Shown piece after piece: positions 1-8,183 of a stretch of DNA of 64,000 bases. The first letter of the stretch is position 1, and each line of letters opens with the position of its first letter. The notes beneath the pieces are model-generated. The model was not told the origin of the DNA. It searched no databases and saw only the letters and a program-made list of their open reading frames with translations. The position numbers were made by a program, and so were the translations under genes. Where the stretch lies: assembly GCA_024234365.1 (NCBI GenBank), contig JACKOK010000007.1, positions 43,313 to 107,312 of the forward strand, in the 5' to 3' direction. Origin of the DNA: Pseudomonadales bacterium. GTDB lineage: Bacteria; Pseudomonadota; Gammaproteobacteria; Pseudomonadales; Pseudohongiellaceae.

Positions 1-531
1 GATTGTTCCGGCTATGTGGTGGAAGAGGGCAGTTTTAAGATCCGGGGTTATGAAGGACCGGTAATCGAATGCGATAAATGCGGTTCCGACATGCAGCTCA
101 AGACGGGGCGTTTCGGCAAATATTTTGGCTGTACCAACGAAAATTGCACCAATACGCGCAAACTGCTGCGTAACGGGCAGGCGGCACCGCCCAAGATGCC
201 GCCGGTATCCATGCCTGAACTGGCCTGCGAGAAGGTGGACGATCACTATGTGCTGCGCGATGGGGCGGCGGGTCTGTTCCTGGCCGCCAGCAAGTTCCCG
301 AAAAACCGGGAGACCCGTGCGCCGCTGGTGTCGGAGCTTGTGCCTCATAAGGACGAAATTGATCCGAAATACCATTTCCTGCTGAGTGCTCCGCTGACGG
401 ATGACAAGGGCAAGCCTACGATTGTGCGCTACAGTCGCAAGACGGCGGAACAGTATGTGCTGACCGAGGAGAAGGGCAAGCCAACGGGGTGGAAGGCGTT
501 TTACAAGGATGGGCGTTGGGTCGTTTCTTAG
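1..531 (+). CDS. topA: DNA topoisomerase I, C-terminal fragment (5' end outside window)
   Basis: This is the last 176 codons of a type IA topoisomerase, which relaxes negatively supercoiled DNA. The catalytic part lies upstream of the window. What is visible is one C-terminal zinc-finger module with the pattern CDKCG...GCTNENC (about 20 to 45 residues into the fragment), which binds single-stranded DNA. A Pseudomonas-type tail follows, with repeated Lys-Gly and aromatic residues, ending GRWVVS just before TAG at 529. The reading frame is open from base 1. An array of short and long repeats follows directly, without a conventional terminator. Family assignment rests on this tail and on lexA and nagZ being close by, as in pseudomonads. 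Confidence 0.9.
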   Translation, partial: DCSGYVVEEGSFKIRGYEGPVIECDKCGSDMQLKTGRFGKYFGCTNENCTNTRKLLRNGQAAPPKMPPVSMPELACEKVDDHYVLRDGAAGLFLAASKFPKNRETRAPLVSELVPHKDEIDPKYHFLLSAPLTDDKGKPTIVRYSRKTAEQYVLTEEKGKPTGWKAFYKDGRWVVS

Positions 532-539
532 TTGTTTGA

Positions 540-581
540 TGCTTCGTGCTTAGTGCTTAGTGCTTAGTGCTTAGTGCTTCG
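540..581. repeat. 7-bp microsatellite, six units
   Basis: Six consecutive copies of a heptamer, TGCTTCG or TGCTTAG. The outer two carry the C and the inner four the A. The array begins 9 bases after the topA stop codon. Such short perfect arrays expand and contract by slippage, so copy number may vary between strains. No coding role is apparent. Confidence 0.85.
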
Positions 582-590
582 TAGTGCGTC

Positions 591-705
591 CCGAGAGGGG
601 CTTCTTGCCTTTCCGGACACGCCAAAAAGCTCACATCCGTGTGAAGGCTCGGCGCGCCCCGTCCCTGGGGCGCGACGGTCCTGAAAGGCAAGAAGCCCCT
701 CTCGG
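591..705. repeat. Large inverted repeat that flips part of the 80-bp unit
   Basis: Bases 591-617 are the reverse complement of 679-705 with one mismatch in 27 (core GAGAGGGGCTTCTTGCCTTT). They could form a long hairpin with a loop of about 60 bases. The right arm is the start of the first unit of the tandem array, so the left arm is an inverted partial copy of that unit. It may also help end topA transcription, but no U-tract follows. Confidence 0.75.
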
Positions 706-1010
706 AACTGGTTTGGTGCTGCATCTGCTTGTCGGGGGGCTTTCTTCGGGCGAGACGGTCCTGAAAGGCAAGAAATCCCTCTCGGGACTGGTTTGGTGCT
801 GCATCTGCTTGTCGGGGGGCTTTCTTCGGGCGAGACGGTCCTGAAAGGCAAGAAACCCCTCTCGGGACTGGTTGGGTGCTGCATCTGCTTGTCGGGGGGC
901 TTTCTTCGGGCGAGACGGTCCTGAAAGGCAAGAAGCCCCTCTCGGGATTGGTTTGGTGCTGCATCTGCTTATTGTGAGGTTCTTTCTCCGGGCGCGATGG
1001 TCCTGAAAGA
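671..1010. repeat. Tandem array of an 80-bp repeat, four good copies plus a decayed fifth
   Basis: The string CGAGACGGTCCTGAAAGGCA (or close variants) recurs at 671, 751, 831, 911 and about 991, a strict 80-base period. The inner copies are nearly identical. The first differs near its left edge and the last is degenerate (GGGCGCGATGGTCCTGAAAG). Each unit contains GGTGCTGCATCTGCTTGTCG and GGGGGCTTTCTTCGGGCGAG. Short open frames across the array are by-products of the repeat. Units abut without spacers, so this is not a CRISPR. It occupies most of the 560-base gap between topA and lexA. Confidence 0.9.
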
Positions 1011-1095
1011 ATAATCCTGTTTGAGGCAGCTTGAATGCTGCATCTGTTCTCTCTCAGCTTCTCTGTATCCTTGCGTGCAGCTAGCGTTCTGTTTG

Positions 1096-1704
1096 TCAGA
1101 TTCCTCTACGGATGACGCCTACGCTGATACCTTCAATGTTGAAGCTCTGATGTCGCAAATCTACCTTGATGGGTTCAAAATCATCATTCTCGGCAATGAG
1201 TTGCAGCTCATACTTATTGTTGCCTCTTAACAGGCGTTTTACGGTGACATCCTCGTCGATGCGGGCGACCACGATGTCGCCATCGTTGGCACTTTCCGTC
1301 TTGTGCACGGCCAGCAGGTCGCCATCGTGGATGCCGATCTTGATCATGCTGTTGCCTTTCACGGTGAGCAGATAGTCGGCGCGCGGGCGGAAGAAGGCCG
1401 GGGGAATATCGCAGTAGTCGTCGATGCTCTCCACCGCCAGTATCGGACTGCCGGCGGCCACCTGGCCCACGATGGGCAGGCCGCTGTGTTCCGGGGTGGG
1501 GAGACGGATGCCCCGTGAGGCGCCGGGAACCATTTCAATGGCCTTTTTGCGTTCCAGTGCGCGCAGGTGCTCTTCGGCGGCATTGGGTGACTTGAAGCCC
1601 ATTTTTTTGGCGATTTCCGAGCGGGTGGGGGGAAAGCCGGTTTCCTGCTGGTAGTCCTTGATATAGGCCAGGATTTCGGCCTGACGAGGTGTGAGATTCT
1701 GCAT
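1096..1704 (-). CDS. lexA: LexA repressor, SOS-response autoprotease
   Basis: A 202-residue protein, the same length as Escherichia coli LexA. It represses DNA-damage genes and is inactivated by RecA-stimulated self-cleavage. The N-terminal winged helix-turn-helix (PTRSEIAKKMGFKSPNAAEEHL) is intact. The cleavage site Ala-Gly sits in VGQVAAGSP, the nucleophile Ser119 in KGNSM, and the general base Lys156 in VTVKRLL, counting from this start. A longer frame extends upstream, but ATG at 1704 gives the standard N-terminus (MQNLTPRQ) and leaves the LexA box at 1733-1748 outside the gene, which implies autorepression. It is transcribed convergently toward topA across the repeat array. Confidence 0.97.
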   Translation of the reverse strand: MQNLTPRQAEILAYIKDYQQETGFPPTRSEIAKKMGFKSPNAAEEHLRALERKKAIEMVPGASRGIRLPTPEHSGLPIVGQVAAGSPILAVESIDDYCDIPPAFFRPRADYLLTVKGNSMIKIGIHDGDLLAVHKTESANDGDIVVARIDEDVTVKRLLRGNNKYELQLIAENDDFEPIKVDLRHQSFNIEGISVGVIRRGI

Positions 1705-1732
1705 GTCATCACCGCCTTCGGGGAAAATTTGC

Positions 1733-1748
1733 CTGTAAGTATATACAG
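1733..1748 (-). promoter_or_regulatory. LexA box (SOS operator) upstream of lexA
   Basis: CTGTAAGTATATACAG matches the gammaproteobacterial SOS consensus CTGT-N8-ACAG with perfect half-sites and an A/T-rich centre. It lies 29 bases upstream of the lexA start, where bound repressor would block transcription. Only one copy is visible, and no second SOS gene shares it in this window. nagZ starts about 90 bases further on in the other direction. Confidence 0.9.
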
Positions 1749-1840
1749 TCATGCCTGAATGGCAAGCGCTCTTTACTCGCTCGCAGGATTTGGGATAATC
1801 CTGCCGCATCCCGCCATCCATCCAAACATGCAGGTTCCAG

Positions 1841-2899
1841 ATGATCCGATCCACTCCCGATTTGCCCAATACCCTGGCTGCGCCCGGCGTGCTCATGCTT
1901 GATCTTGACGGCACTGTACTGACGGAGGAGGAGCGCGAGTTGTTGCGCTCTCCCGTGGTCGGAGGCGTAATTCTGTTTGCGCGCAATTACGCGAGCCCGG
2001 AGCAGGTACAGGCGCTGACGGCGGATATCCGTGCCTGCAAACCTCAGATTCTGCTGGCCGTGGACCAGGAGGGTGGCCGGGTACAGCGTCTGCGCAGTGG
2101 CTACACCCGCTTGCCGCCGATGGCGCGACTGGCCGCTTTGTGGCACGAGGACAAAGTCGCGGCGGCAGTGCTGGCGCAACAGACCGGTTGGCTGATGGCG
2201 GCAGAGGTTCTCAGCGCGGGTTTTGACTTCAGTTTTGCGCCGGTGCTCGATCTGGATAGCGGGCTCAGTGAGGTGATTGGTGATCGCGCTTTCGGTAGTT
2301 CTCCGGAGCAGGTGACGGAGCTGGCCCGGGCCTTCATGCAGGGCATGCACGAGGCAGGAATGGCCACTACCGGCAAGCATTTTCCGGGGCACGGCAGTGT
2401 GCAGGCAGACAGCCATCTGGCGTTGCCTGTGGATGAAAGATCGCTGGCACAGATCCGCGCCAGCGATCTGGCCCCCTTTGTCGCCTGTCGTGACCTGTTG
2501 GATGGCATCATGCCTGCGCATGTGCTTTACCAGGCGGTTGACCCGCATTGTGCCGGGTTTTCCCCCTTCTGGTTGCAGACGATTCTGCGTCAGGAGATGG
2601 GGTTTGAGGGGGTGATCTTCAGCGATGATCTGGTCATGGCGGGAGCTGCGGCCGCAGGAGATATCCGTGCACGCGTGGATGCGGCACTCGATGCCGGTTG
2701 TGACATGGTGCTGGTGTGCAATGACCGGGAGATGGCATTGGCCGCAAAAGCCCATCTGGAGGCGATGGCCAGGCCCGGCAATCCCCGCCTGGCGAGAATG
2801 CGTCGTGCCCGCCACTGGGACAGGGATACGCTGATGGCCAGCGAGGAATGGCAATTGGCCCGGGCACGCATCGATGCCCTGATGGAGGCAACGGCATGA
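1841..2899 (+). CDS. nagZ: Beta-N-acetylhexosaminidase NagZ (glycoside hydrolase family 3)
   Basis: A 352-residue cytoplasmic enzyme of peptidoglycan recycling. NagZ removes N-acetylglucosamine from 1,6-anhydro-muropeptides and so influences AmpC induction in many Gram-negatives. The family signature K-H-F-P-G-H-G-x4-D-S-H lies at residues 179-192, and the nucleophile region IFSDDL at about 260-264. The length is typical (about 330-350) and there is no signal peptide. The stop overlaps the next gene's start (ATGA at 2896), so the two are translationally coupled. Confidence 0.95.
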   Translation: MIRSTPDLPNTLAAPGVLMLDLDGTVLTEEERELLRSPVVGGVILFARNYASPEQVQALTADIRACKPQILLAVDQEGGRVQRLRSGYTRLPPMARLAALWHEDKVAAAVLAQQTGWLMAAEVLSAGFDFSFAPVLDLDSGLSEVIGDRAFGSSPEQVTELARAFMQGMHEAGMATTGKHFPGHGSVQADSHLALPVDERSLAQIRASDLAPFVACRDLLDGIMPAHVLYQAVDPHCAGFSPFWLQTILRQEMGFEGVIFSDDLVMAGAAAAGDIRARVDAALDAGCDMVLVCNDREMALAAKAHLEAMARPGNPRLARMRRARHWDRDTLMASEEWQLARARIDALMEATA

Positions 2900-3444
2900 T
2901 TGCAGAGGTCCAGCAGGTTCTGGCGCAGGCGGACTGCCTGTATGATCGAAACCGTGTCCAGCAGGCTATCGCAGAGCTGGCGCAGCAGATCACGCATACG
3001 CTGGCGGACAGCAATCCCCTGGTTCTGTGTGTCATGAACGGGGCTCTGGTCTTTGCCGGTGAGCTACTGCCGCAACTGGCCTTCCCGCTGCAGGTGGACT
3101 ATCTGCACGCCAGCCGTTACCGGGAGAAGCTGGCCGGAGCGGATCTGCAATGGAAGGCCTATCCCTCCATAGCCCTGGTGGGGCGCGTGGTCTTGCTGCT
3201 GGACGATATTCTGGATGAGGGGGATACCCTGGTGCAGATTCGTGAGTATTGTCTCGCGCAGCAGGCTGCCTCGGTGCTGTGTGCGGTGCTGGTGGACAAG
3301 CGCCATGAGCGTCGCCACCCCGATTTGCCGCGAGCCGACTTTACCGGGCTGGAGGCACCTGATCGCTATCTGTTCGGCTATGGCATGGATTACAAGGGCT
3401 ATCTGCGCAATGCCCCGGGCATCTACGCGCTGGCGGGCTCCTGA
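2896..3444 (+). CDS. Hypoxanthine-guanine phosphoribosyltransferase family protein
   Basis: A 182-residue type I phosphoribosyltransferase that would salvage hypoxanthine or guanine with PRPP. The PRPP-binding loop VVLLLDDILDEGDTL is at residues 98-112, and the family features MNGALVFAGEL and VDKRHER are present. The start used is the ATG inside the ATGA overlap with nagZ; a longer frame upstream runs inside nagZ and is not needed. In Pseudomonas this nagZ-adjacent gene is annotated as hypoxanthine-guanine phosphoribosyltransferase. The last 22 bases overlap the 3' end of the convergent mnmH. Confidence 0.9.
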   Translation: MIAEVQQVLAQADCLYDRNRVQQAIAELAQQITHTLADSNPLVLCVMNGALVFAGELLPQLAFPLQVDYLHASRYREKLAGADLQWKAYPSIALVGRVVLLLDDILDEGDTLVQIREYCLAQQAASVLCAVLVDKRHERRHPDLPRADFTGLEAPDRYLFGYGMDYKGYLRNAPGIYALAGS

Positions 3445-4526
3445 GGCTGTTTCTGTGCCCATGCCAGGAATTCTCTGGAATCCCCCCGAAAGACCACACG
3501 CTCCAGGCGCCGCGAGAGCTGGTAGGTGTACATGGGGTCGTAATAATCCCGCAGCAATTGGTTGATCCACTGCCGGTGGGCCTGGGTCTCGCCGCATTGC
3601 GCCTGAATCCGCAACGCTTCCTGCATCTCTGCCAGCACCTCGCAATAGCGTTCTCCTCCCAGGCGGCGCTGGATCTTTGCCAGCGCATTCAGCAGATAGG
3701 CAGAGAAGCGCTCGAAGGCCGCATCGGGTTCGCTGCGCTGGAATTGCTGCAGATTGTCCTCGATATAATCCTTGAGGATGGTCGTGCTGCGCGCTTCCAG
3801 GCTTTCTTCGATGAGCGCAATGGGGGACTGTTTCATGCGGGCATGGAAGCTCTGGGGAATGGAAATTGAGCCGATGGCACGGCTTTCGTCTTCCACGAAC
3901 AACAGGCGCCCGGCATGACGGCGGCGTTGCAGCAGTGCCGTGGCCATGGCGTGCTCGAAATCGATTTGCGTGGGCTGAGCTGTGAGCAGGGTGCCAAATG
4001 CCGAGCCTCGGTGGCGGGCGGCGCCTTCCAGGTCCACGGACAGGGGCAGGGCGTTGATCAGGTGTGTCTTGCCCGAGCCGGTGGGGCCGGCCACCACGAT
4101 CATGTCATAGCGGCTGGCGGCATCCTCCAGCGTATCGATCATGAACTGCCGCATGGCCTTGTAACCCCCGGGTACGCGGGGACACTCCACGCCTGCCTCC
4201 TGCAGCCATCTCTGCACGGTCTGTGAGCGCAGGCCGCCGCGAAAACAGTAGAGCCAGGCCCCTGGACGCGTTTGCAGCCACTGTGTCCAGGCCTGCACCC
4301 GGGCATCGCGGATGCTGCCGCAAACCAGTTGATTGCCGAGTGCGATGGCGGCATCCTGCCCGGCCTGCTTGTAGCGTGTGCCAACGGCCGCACGCTCGGT
4401 ATCGTTGAGCAGCGGAATATTGTGCGCGCCGGGGAAGGCACCCTTGTGAAATTCGATGGGCGCACGAACGTCCAGCAGCGCAACGTTGTCGCTGAGCAGG
4501 CGTTCATACAGGGTGCTATCTGGCAC
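3423..4526 (-). CDS. mnmH: tRNA 2-selenouridine synthase (SelU/MnmH/YbbB)
   Basis: A 367-residue enzyme that exchanges sulfur for selenium at the wobble 2-thiouridine of certain tRNAs, through a geranylated intermediate. The N-terminal rhodanese domain carries LLDVRAPIEFHKGAF and the catalytic Cys94 in YCFRGGLRS. The C-terminal P-loop domain carries GPTGSGKT at 147-154. Length and domain order are those of the family. It is convergent with the phosphoribosyltransferase gene, overlapping it by 22 bases. No selD or selA is visible in the window, so selenophosphate supply must come from elsewhere. Confidence 0.95.
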   Translation of the reverse strand: MPDSTLYERLLSDNVALLDVRAPIEFHKGAFPGAHNIPLLNDTERAAVGTRYKQAGQDAAIALGNQLVCGSIRDARVQAWTQWLQTRPGAWLYCFRGGLRSQTVQRWLQEAGVECPRVPGGYKAMRQFMIDTLEDAASRYDMIVVAGPTGSGKTHLINALPLSVDLEGAARHRGSAFGTLLTAQPTQIDFEHAMATALLQRRRHAGRLLFVEDESRAIGSISIPQSFHARMKQSPIALIEESLEARSTTILKDYIEDNLQQFQRSEPDAAFERFSAYLLNALAKIQRRLGGERYCEVLAEMQEALRIQAQCGETQAHRQWINQLLRDYYDPMYTYQLSRRLERVVFRGDSREFLAWAQKQPQEPASA

Positions 4527-4750
4527 TTTTTTCCTCCGCGGTGGCTAAAAAGATTCAAGGCTTGTGAAAAGCGGTCGATATATCATGAACAAGTCGGTCG
4601 CCACAAGGACTCGCCACGGGAACCGCTGTCCCTGCGCATGCGGTGCGGGAGGGTCGGGTTTGAGGCATGACGGCGGCAAGACCATCGAAATCCGCTATCC
4701 GGCAAGCGCTTGAGTGCAGGGCTTGCATGTTGTTTTGGAGCGCTCTTCCC

Positions 4751-6346
4751 GTGAGTGACAGCCACAATCAGTTTCGTCGAAACGAGCAAAGGCCCCGTTG
4801 GTGGTGGCCACTGCGCGCGCATTCCCGGCCCATCCTGCTGGGGGGCTTGCCTGTGGCAATGGTGATAGCCCTCTTTGGCCTGGTGCAGCCTCCGTTATTT
4901 GAATCACGGGCGCTGGTCGAAGTGCAGGGCGGTGCCACGCAGGTCAGTACCAGTCCCGTGGCGGCGGAAATTCTGCTGCTCATGAATACCCAGCGTGAGA
5001 TCGCCTCGTCTGCCAGAGTTGCCGGGGCCTATCGTGACAATCTCCAGGTGGATGTGCTTCCCCAGACCTATCTGCTGTCGCTGCGTTATGTCGCCCAGGA
5101 TCCCGTGAGTGCCCAGCAAGGCGCCAATGCGGTGGCCCAGGCCTATGTCAGTTATACCAAGAGTGCCCGGCTCGAGCAGATTCAGCGGGCGGCAGAACAA
5201 CTGATAGCGAAACTGGACAGTGTCACGTTACGTCCGGCAGATCCGGCTCAGGAGACTGGACAGCAGACGGTCGATGTCCTCGATGACGGCATGCTGGATG
5301 ATCTCCTGCCACCCCTGGCGCAGCGTCAGGTATCGCAGCGCGTCGAGCAATTGCAGGCCCGGGCGGAACAGGCCATCAATGTGCTGGACCCGGTGCTGGA
5401 AACCAGCCTGGTCCGCCAGCTGGTCGCGACCTATGATGAATCGCTGAACAATCTGGTGGCGGTACACATCCTCGATGCGGCGACGATGCCCAGAGCCCCG
5501 GTGCAGCAGATGCAGCCGTGGTGGATTCTGCTGGGGTATCTGGGCGCGGTGGCCGTGCCGGCGTTCGTCGTTGCCCTGCGGTTTCAGCGACGGGATTCCC
5601 TGGACTTCAAGCAGGACGTGGAGGAGCAACTGGGCAAGACCTGCATCGGGGTGGTGCCGGCGCTGAATCTGGCCGATCCGCTGCAGTTCATGAAGGATCG
5701 GGAGTTTGCCAGCAGCATCGGGATTCTGCGTGCTCGGCTGCAGATGCAGCGCCCCGCGCATGATCCTCTGGAACAGTTTCCCCGCGGGCGAGTGGTGCTG
5801 ATCACTTCCGGCAATGAGGGCGAGGGCAAGACTTCGCTTGCCATGAATCTGGCCTTTGCCATGGCAAAGACCGAGAAGGTGTTGCTGATCAACGCCGATA
5901 TGCGCCGTGCACAGACCTATGTGGGGCTACCGGCAGGTGCGGCCGGTTTGTCCCATCTGATTGCCGGTGCCGCTCAGATGCGGGACTGCATTCACAGCAT
6001 CCCGGGCAAGGGGCTGCATGTCATTCCCGCCGGGGTGTTGCCACCGAATCCGCAGGATTTGCTTTCCAGTGCGCGTTTGCGCCGCATCATCGAAATGCTG
6101 GAACGCCGTTTTGACACGGTAATCATTGATGCCCCGGCCATTACCGAAGTCAGTGATACGCTGGTGGTGGCCCGTCACTGCAGCGATATTCTTTATGTTG
6201 TGCGCTCGGGCAGCACACATGCGGAAGAGGCCTGTGTGGAGCTGGCGCGACTGCAGGGCGAAGAAATTCCTCCCGTGCGAGTGGTACTGAACCGTGTAAG
6301 GCCCTATGATCTTGATCCGGATTTCCGCAAGAGTTTCGGATTATGA
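4751..6346 (+). CDS. Polysaccharide co-polymerase/BY-kinase-like protein (Wzz plus CpsD/CapB-type ATPase)
   Basis: An inner-membrane protein with an N-terminal transmembrane segment (LPVAMVIALFGLV), a periplasmic Wzz-like region with coiled-coil stretches (LEQIQRAAEQLIAKL, RVEQLQARAEQAI), a second membrane segment (WWILLGYLGAVAVPAFVVAL) and a cytoplasmic ATPase of the bacterial tyrosine kinase fold. Walker A is SGNEGEGKTS. The Walker A' strand reads LLINADMRR, with Asn (codon at 5891) where Asp is usual. Walker B reads VIIDAPA. There is no C-terminal tyrosine cluster. GTG 4751 has GGAG 10 bases upstream; ATG 4727 is an alternative. No other capsule or exopolysaccharide genes are adjacent. The role in polymer length control is inferred. 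Confidence 0.75.
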   Translation: MSDSHNQFRRNEQRPRWWWPLRAHSRPILLGGLPVAMVIALFGLVQPPLFESRALVEVQGGATQVSTSPVAAEILLLMNTQREIASSARVAGAYRDNLQVDVLPQTYLLSLRYVAQDPVSAQQGANAVAQAYVSYTKSARLEQIQRAAEQLIAKLDSVTLRPADPAQETGQQTVDVLDDGMLDDLLPPLAQRQVSQRVEQLQARAEQAINVLDPVLETSLVRQLVATYDESLNNLVAVHILDAATMPRAPVQQMQPWWILLGYLGAVAVPAFVVALRFQRRDSLDFKQDVEEQLGKTCIGVVPALNLADPLQFMKDREFASSIGILRARLQMQRPAHDPLEQFPRGRVVLITSGNEGEGKTSLAMNLAFAMAKTEKVLLINADMRRAQTYVGLPAGAAGLSHLIAGAAQMRDCIHSIPGKGLHVIPAGVLPPNPQDLLSSARLRRIIEMLERRFDTVIIDAPAITEVSDTLVVARHCSDILYVVRSGSTHAEEACVELARLQGEEIPPVRVVLNRVRPYDLDPDFRKSFGL

Positions 6347-6795
6347 ATCTCAATGAGCTGCAGGCTTTTCTGGAAGAATGCAACTGGGATGAGGGGCCGC
6401 TGCCCAGCCAGGCGGGCGATCCGCTCCAATCCCTGGGAAAAAGACCCGGTGCTGTGACACAGGACCTGGATATCGAGGAAATCGAACTCTCCTCCGAGGT
6501 CAGGCGTCCTGCTGAGCTGCCACGTTTCTCTCCTGCGCAGGCGGACTCTGTTGCCGCCGCTGCCGTGAACAGCTCCGCCGCCGTCAGGCTTGTGCCGCGT
6601 CCTGCCGAGCGCAGTAAGGAGGATGAAGCGGGCAATGTCGATCGCAATATCCAGCAGCGTCTCGTCGAGGTGGAAATGGCTCAGCGCATGGGCTACCTGT
6701 TGTGTAAATGCACCTGGCCGCCCCAGGTGATGGTGCTGACCGGCAGGGATCATGTCTATCGTTGCCGCCGCTGTTCCCGTGTGCGGGAAATGTAG
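6343..6795 (+). CDS. Hypothetical protein with C-terminal CxC...CxxC cluster
   Basis: A 150-residue protein that I do not recognise. It overlaps the BY-kinase-like gene by ATGA, so the two are co-translated. The N-terminal two thirds are acidic and Ala/Pro-rich and look disordered. The last 35 residues contain CKC...CRRC, a pattern suited to one bound metal ion, probably a small zinc ribbon. There is no signal peptide or membrane segment. Coupling suggests a cytoplasmic partner of the upstream ATPase. Confidence 0.7.
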   Translation: MNLNELQAFLEECNWDEGPLPSQAGDPLQSLGKRPGAVTQDLDIEEIELSSEVRRPAELPRFSPAQADSVAAAAVNSSAAVRLVPRPAERSKEDEAGNVDRNIQQRLVEVEMAQRMGYLLCKCTWPPQVMVLTGRDHVYRCRRCSRVREM

Positions 6796-6918
6796 TTTTC
6801 TTCCGATTTTCTCGTCCGTTTTTCCCTGATTGGCAAGCTATGTGCTTATCTTCTGGATAGCGTGCTGGCATGGCTGATTTTTGCCGCCAGCGCATCACAT
6901 CATGCAAAAGGTGAAATC

Positions 6919-7581
6919 ATGCTGAGAATCGGCGGTTTATTCCTCGCGTCCTGTCTGCTGAGTGCCTGTGCCCATGTGCACCATCTCTACAATCAGGGGC
7001 TTGCGGCCAGTGGTGCTACCGGCCTCGTGCCCAATCATTCGGTGAGCCGCAATGGCAATTGGGTGCTGGGCCAGGACACCAGTTTTTACATCGCCCTCAG
7101 TGGCCTGGCTGATGTAGATGCCACCCTACTCAATCTTTCAGAGCAGGCAAACAATGCGGAGGAAGACGGAGCACTCGTCGAGGATCGGGTCGCGGATCTG
7201 CTGGCCAGTGAGATCAGTCGTCAATTCCCCCGTGTGATGCGGGCTGCCACCACCGAGTCGCTTTTTGACGCGCGTAACAGCGCTTTGAGCAATCGTATCG
7301 ATTTTGTGCTTTACCCGCGTGTCTACCTGTGGGAGGACACCATTGGCACCTGGACGGAAATGGCAAATGCCCTGCGTTACCGCCGGGCTGGGAACATGGA
7401 CGATGCCTTTGGCCTGGACCGTGCCCGTCTGCAGCTGACCCTGATGGATGCGAGCAGCGGTCGTATCCTTGATGTCGTTTCCATCGACACGCGTGCCGGT
7501 CTGTTGGGGCTGTATGAGGAGACGCCGGAACGCCTGCTGATGGCTGCAGTTGGTCAGTATGTGGACGCTCTGCTACCGTAG
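6919..7581 (+). CDS. Predicted lipoprotein of unknown function
   Basis: A 220-residue protein starting MLRIGGLFLASCLLSAC. The lipobox LSAC puts the lipidated cysteine at about residue 17. AAGGTG lies 5 to 6 bases before ATG 6919, which favours this start over the longer frame from 6862. The mature part has no domain I recognise. It contains alternating beta-prone stretches (FVLYPRVYLWEDTIGTW) and a mid-region rich in acidic residues. Asp follows Cys+1 nowhere, so outer-membrane sorting by LolCDE, encoded nearby, is expected. Confidence 0.75.
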   Translation: MLRIGGLFLASCLLSACAHVHHLYNQGLAASGATGLVPNHSVSRNGNWVLGQDTSFYIALSGLADVDATLLNLSEQANNAEEDGALVEDRVADLLASEISRQFPRVMRAATTESLFDARNSALSNRIDFVLYPRVYLWEDTIGTWTEMANALRYRRAGNMDDAFGLDRARLQLTLMDASSGRILDVVSIDTRAGLLGLYEETPERLLMAAVGQYVDALLP

Positions 7582-7592
7582 GCGGCAAGGCC

Positions 7593-8180
7593 ATGTTGCG
7601 GTCGCTGAAACGGGAAATCGCCATGCAGGACTTTCGTCTGGACCCTCAAAGCCTGAGCCGCATGCTGGGAGAATTCCGCGGGCCTGCCCCGGTGCAGCAG
7701 TGGCATCCTCCCTATTGTGGTGAGATCGACATGCGTATTGCCCGCGACGGGCGTTGGTATCACAACGGGCAACTGATCCGCCGGGCTGCGCTCGTGCAGC
7801 TCTTTGCCAGCGTGTTGCGCCGCGAGCCCGATGGCAGCTTTTCCCTGGTGACTCCGGCGGAGCGGGTGACGATCCGCGTGGAGGATTGCCCCTTTGTTGC
7901 CACGCTGCTAAACGCAGGTGGCGAGGGGGAGCAGGGGATGCTGGAGTTCACTCTGAATACTGGCGAACGTGTGCAGGCGGGGCCGCAGCACCGTTTGCTC
8001 GTGACGACTGTTGACGGGGAGCCTCATCCGGTGCTGCAGGTCAGGGACGGGCTGGACGCCCTGATTTCCCGCAATGTCTTCTATCAGTTGGCCGCGTTGG
8101 CACAGGTGGAGGCTTCGTCGCAGGGCGAGCGGCTGGTCTTGTGGAGCGGCGGAGAGAAATTCGTGTTGGGGCAGATATAG
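7593..8180 (+). CDS. DUF1285 family protein
   Basis: A protein of up to 195 residues with the conserved DUF1285 features: PPYCGEIDMRIARDGRWYHNG, LVQLFASVLRREPDGSFSLV, TPAERVTIRVEDCPFVA. Family members are small soluble proteins of unresolved function, common in Proteobacteria, with two beta-rich lobes. A second possible start is the ATG at 7623 (MQDFRLDPQ), which would shorten the protein by 10 residues. It follows the lipoprotein gene by 11 bases and is probably co-transcribed with it. Confidence 0.85.
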   Translation: MLRSLKREIAMQDFRLDPQSLSRMLGEFRGPAPVQQWHPPYCGEIDMRIARDGRWYHNGQLIRRAALVQLFASVLRREPDGSFSLVTPAERVTIRVEDCPFVATLLNAGGEGEQGMLEFTLNTGERVQAGPQHRLLVTTVDGEPHPVLQVRDGLDALISRNVFYQLAALAQVEASSQGERLVLWSGGEKFVLGQI

Positions 8181-8183
8181 TCT

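Noticed and set aside
557..964. Open frames in the 80-bp tandem array (repeated peptide RGFLPFRTVSPEESP)
   Set aside because: The repeated peptide simply reflects the DNA period. Frames exist on both strands, with no ribosome site or homology.
671..1010. CRISPR array
   Set aside because: The units are 80 bp and contiguous with no unique spacers, and there are no cas genes.
1705..1986. N-terminal extension of lexA to 1986
   Set aside because: It would bury the LexA box and overlap nagZ's start. The family start at 1704 gives exactly 202 residues with Ser119 and Lys156.
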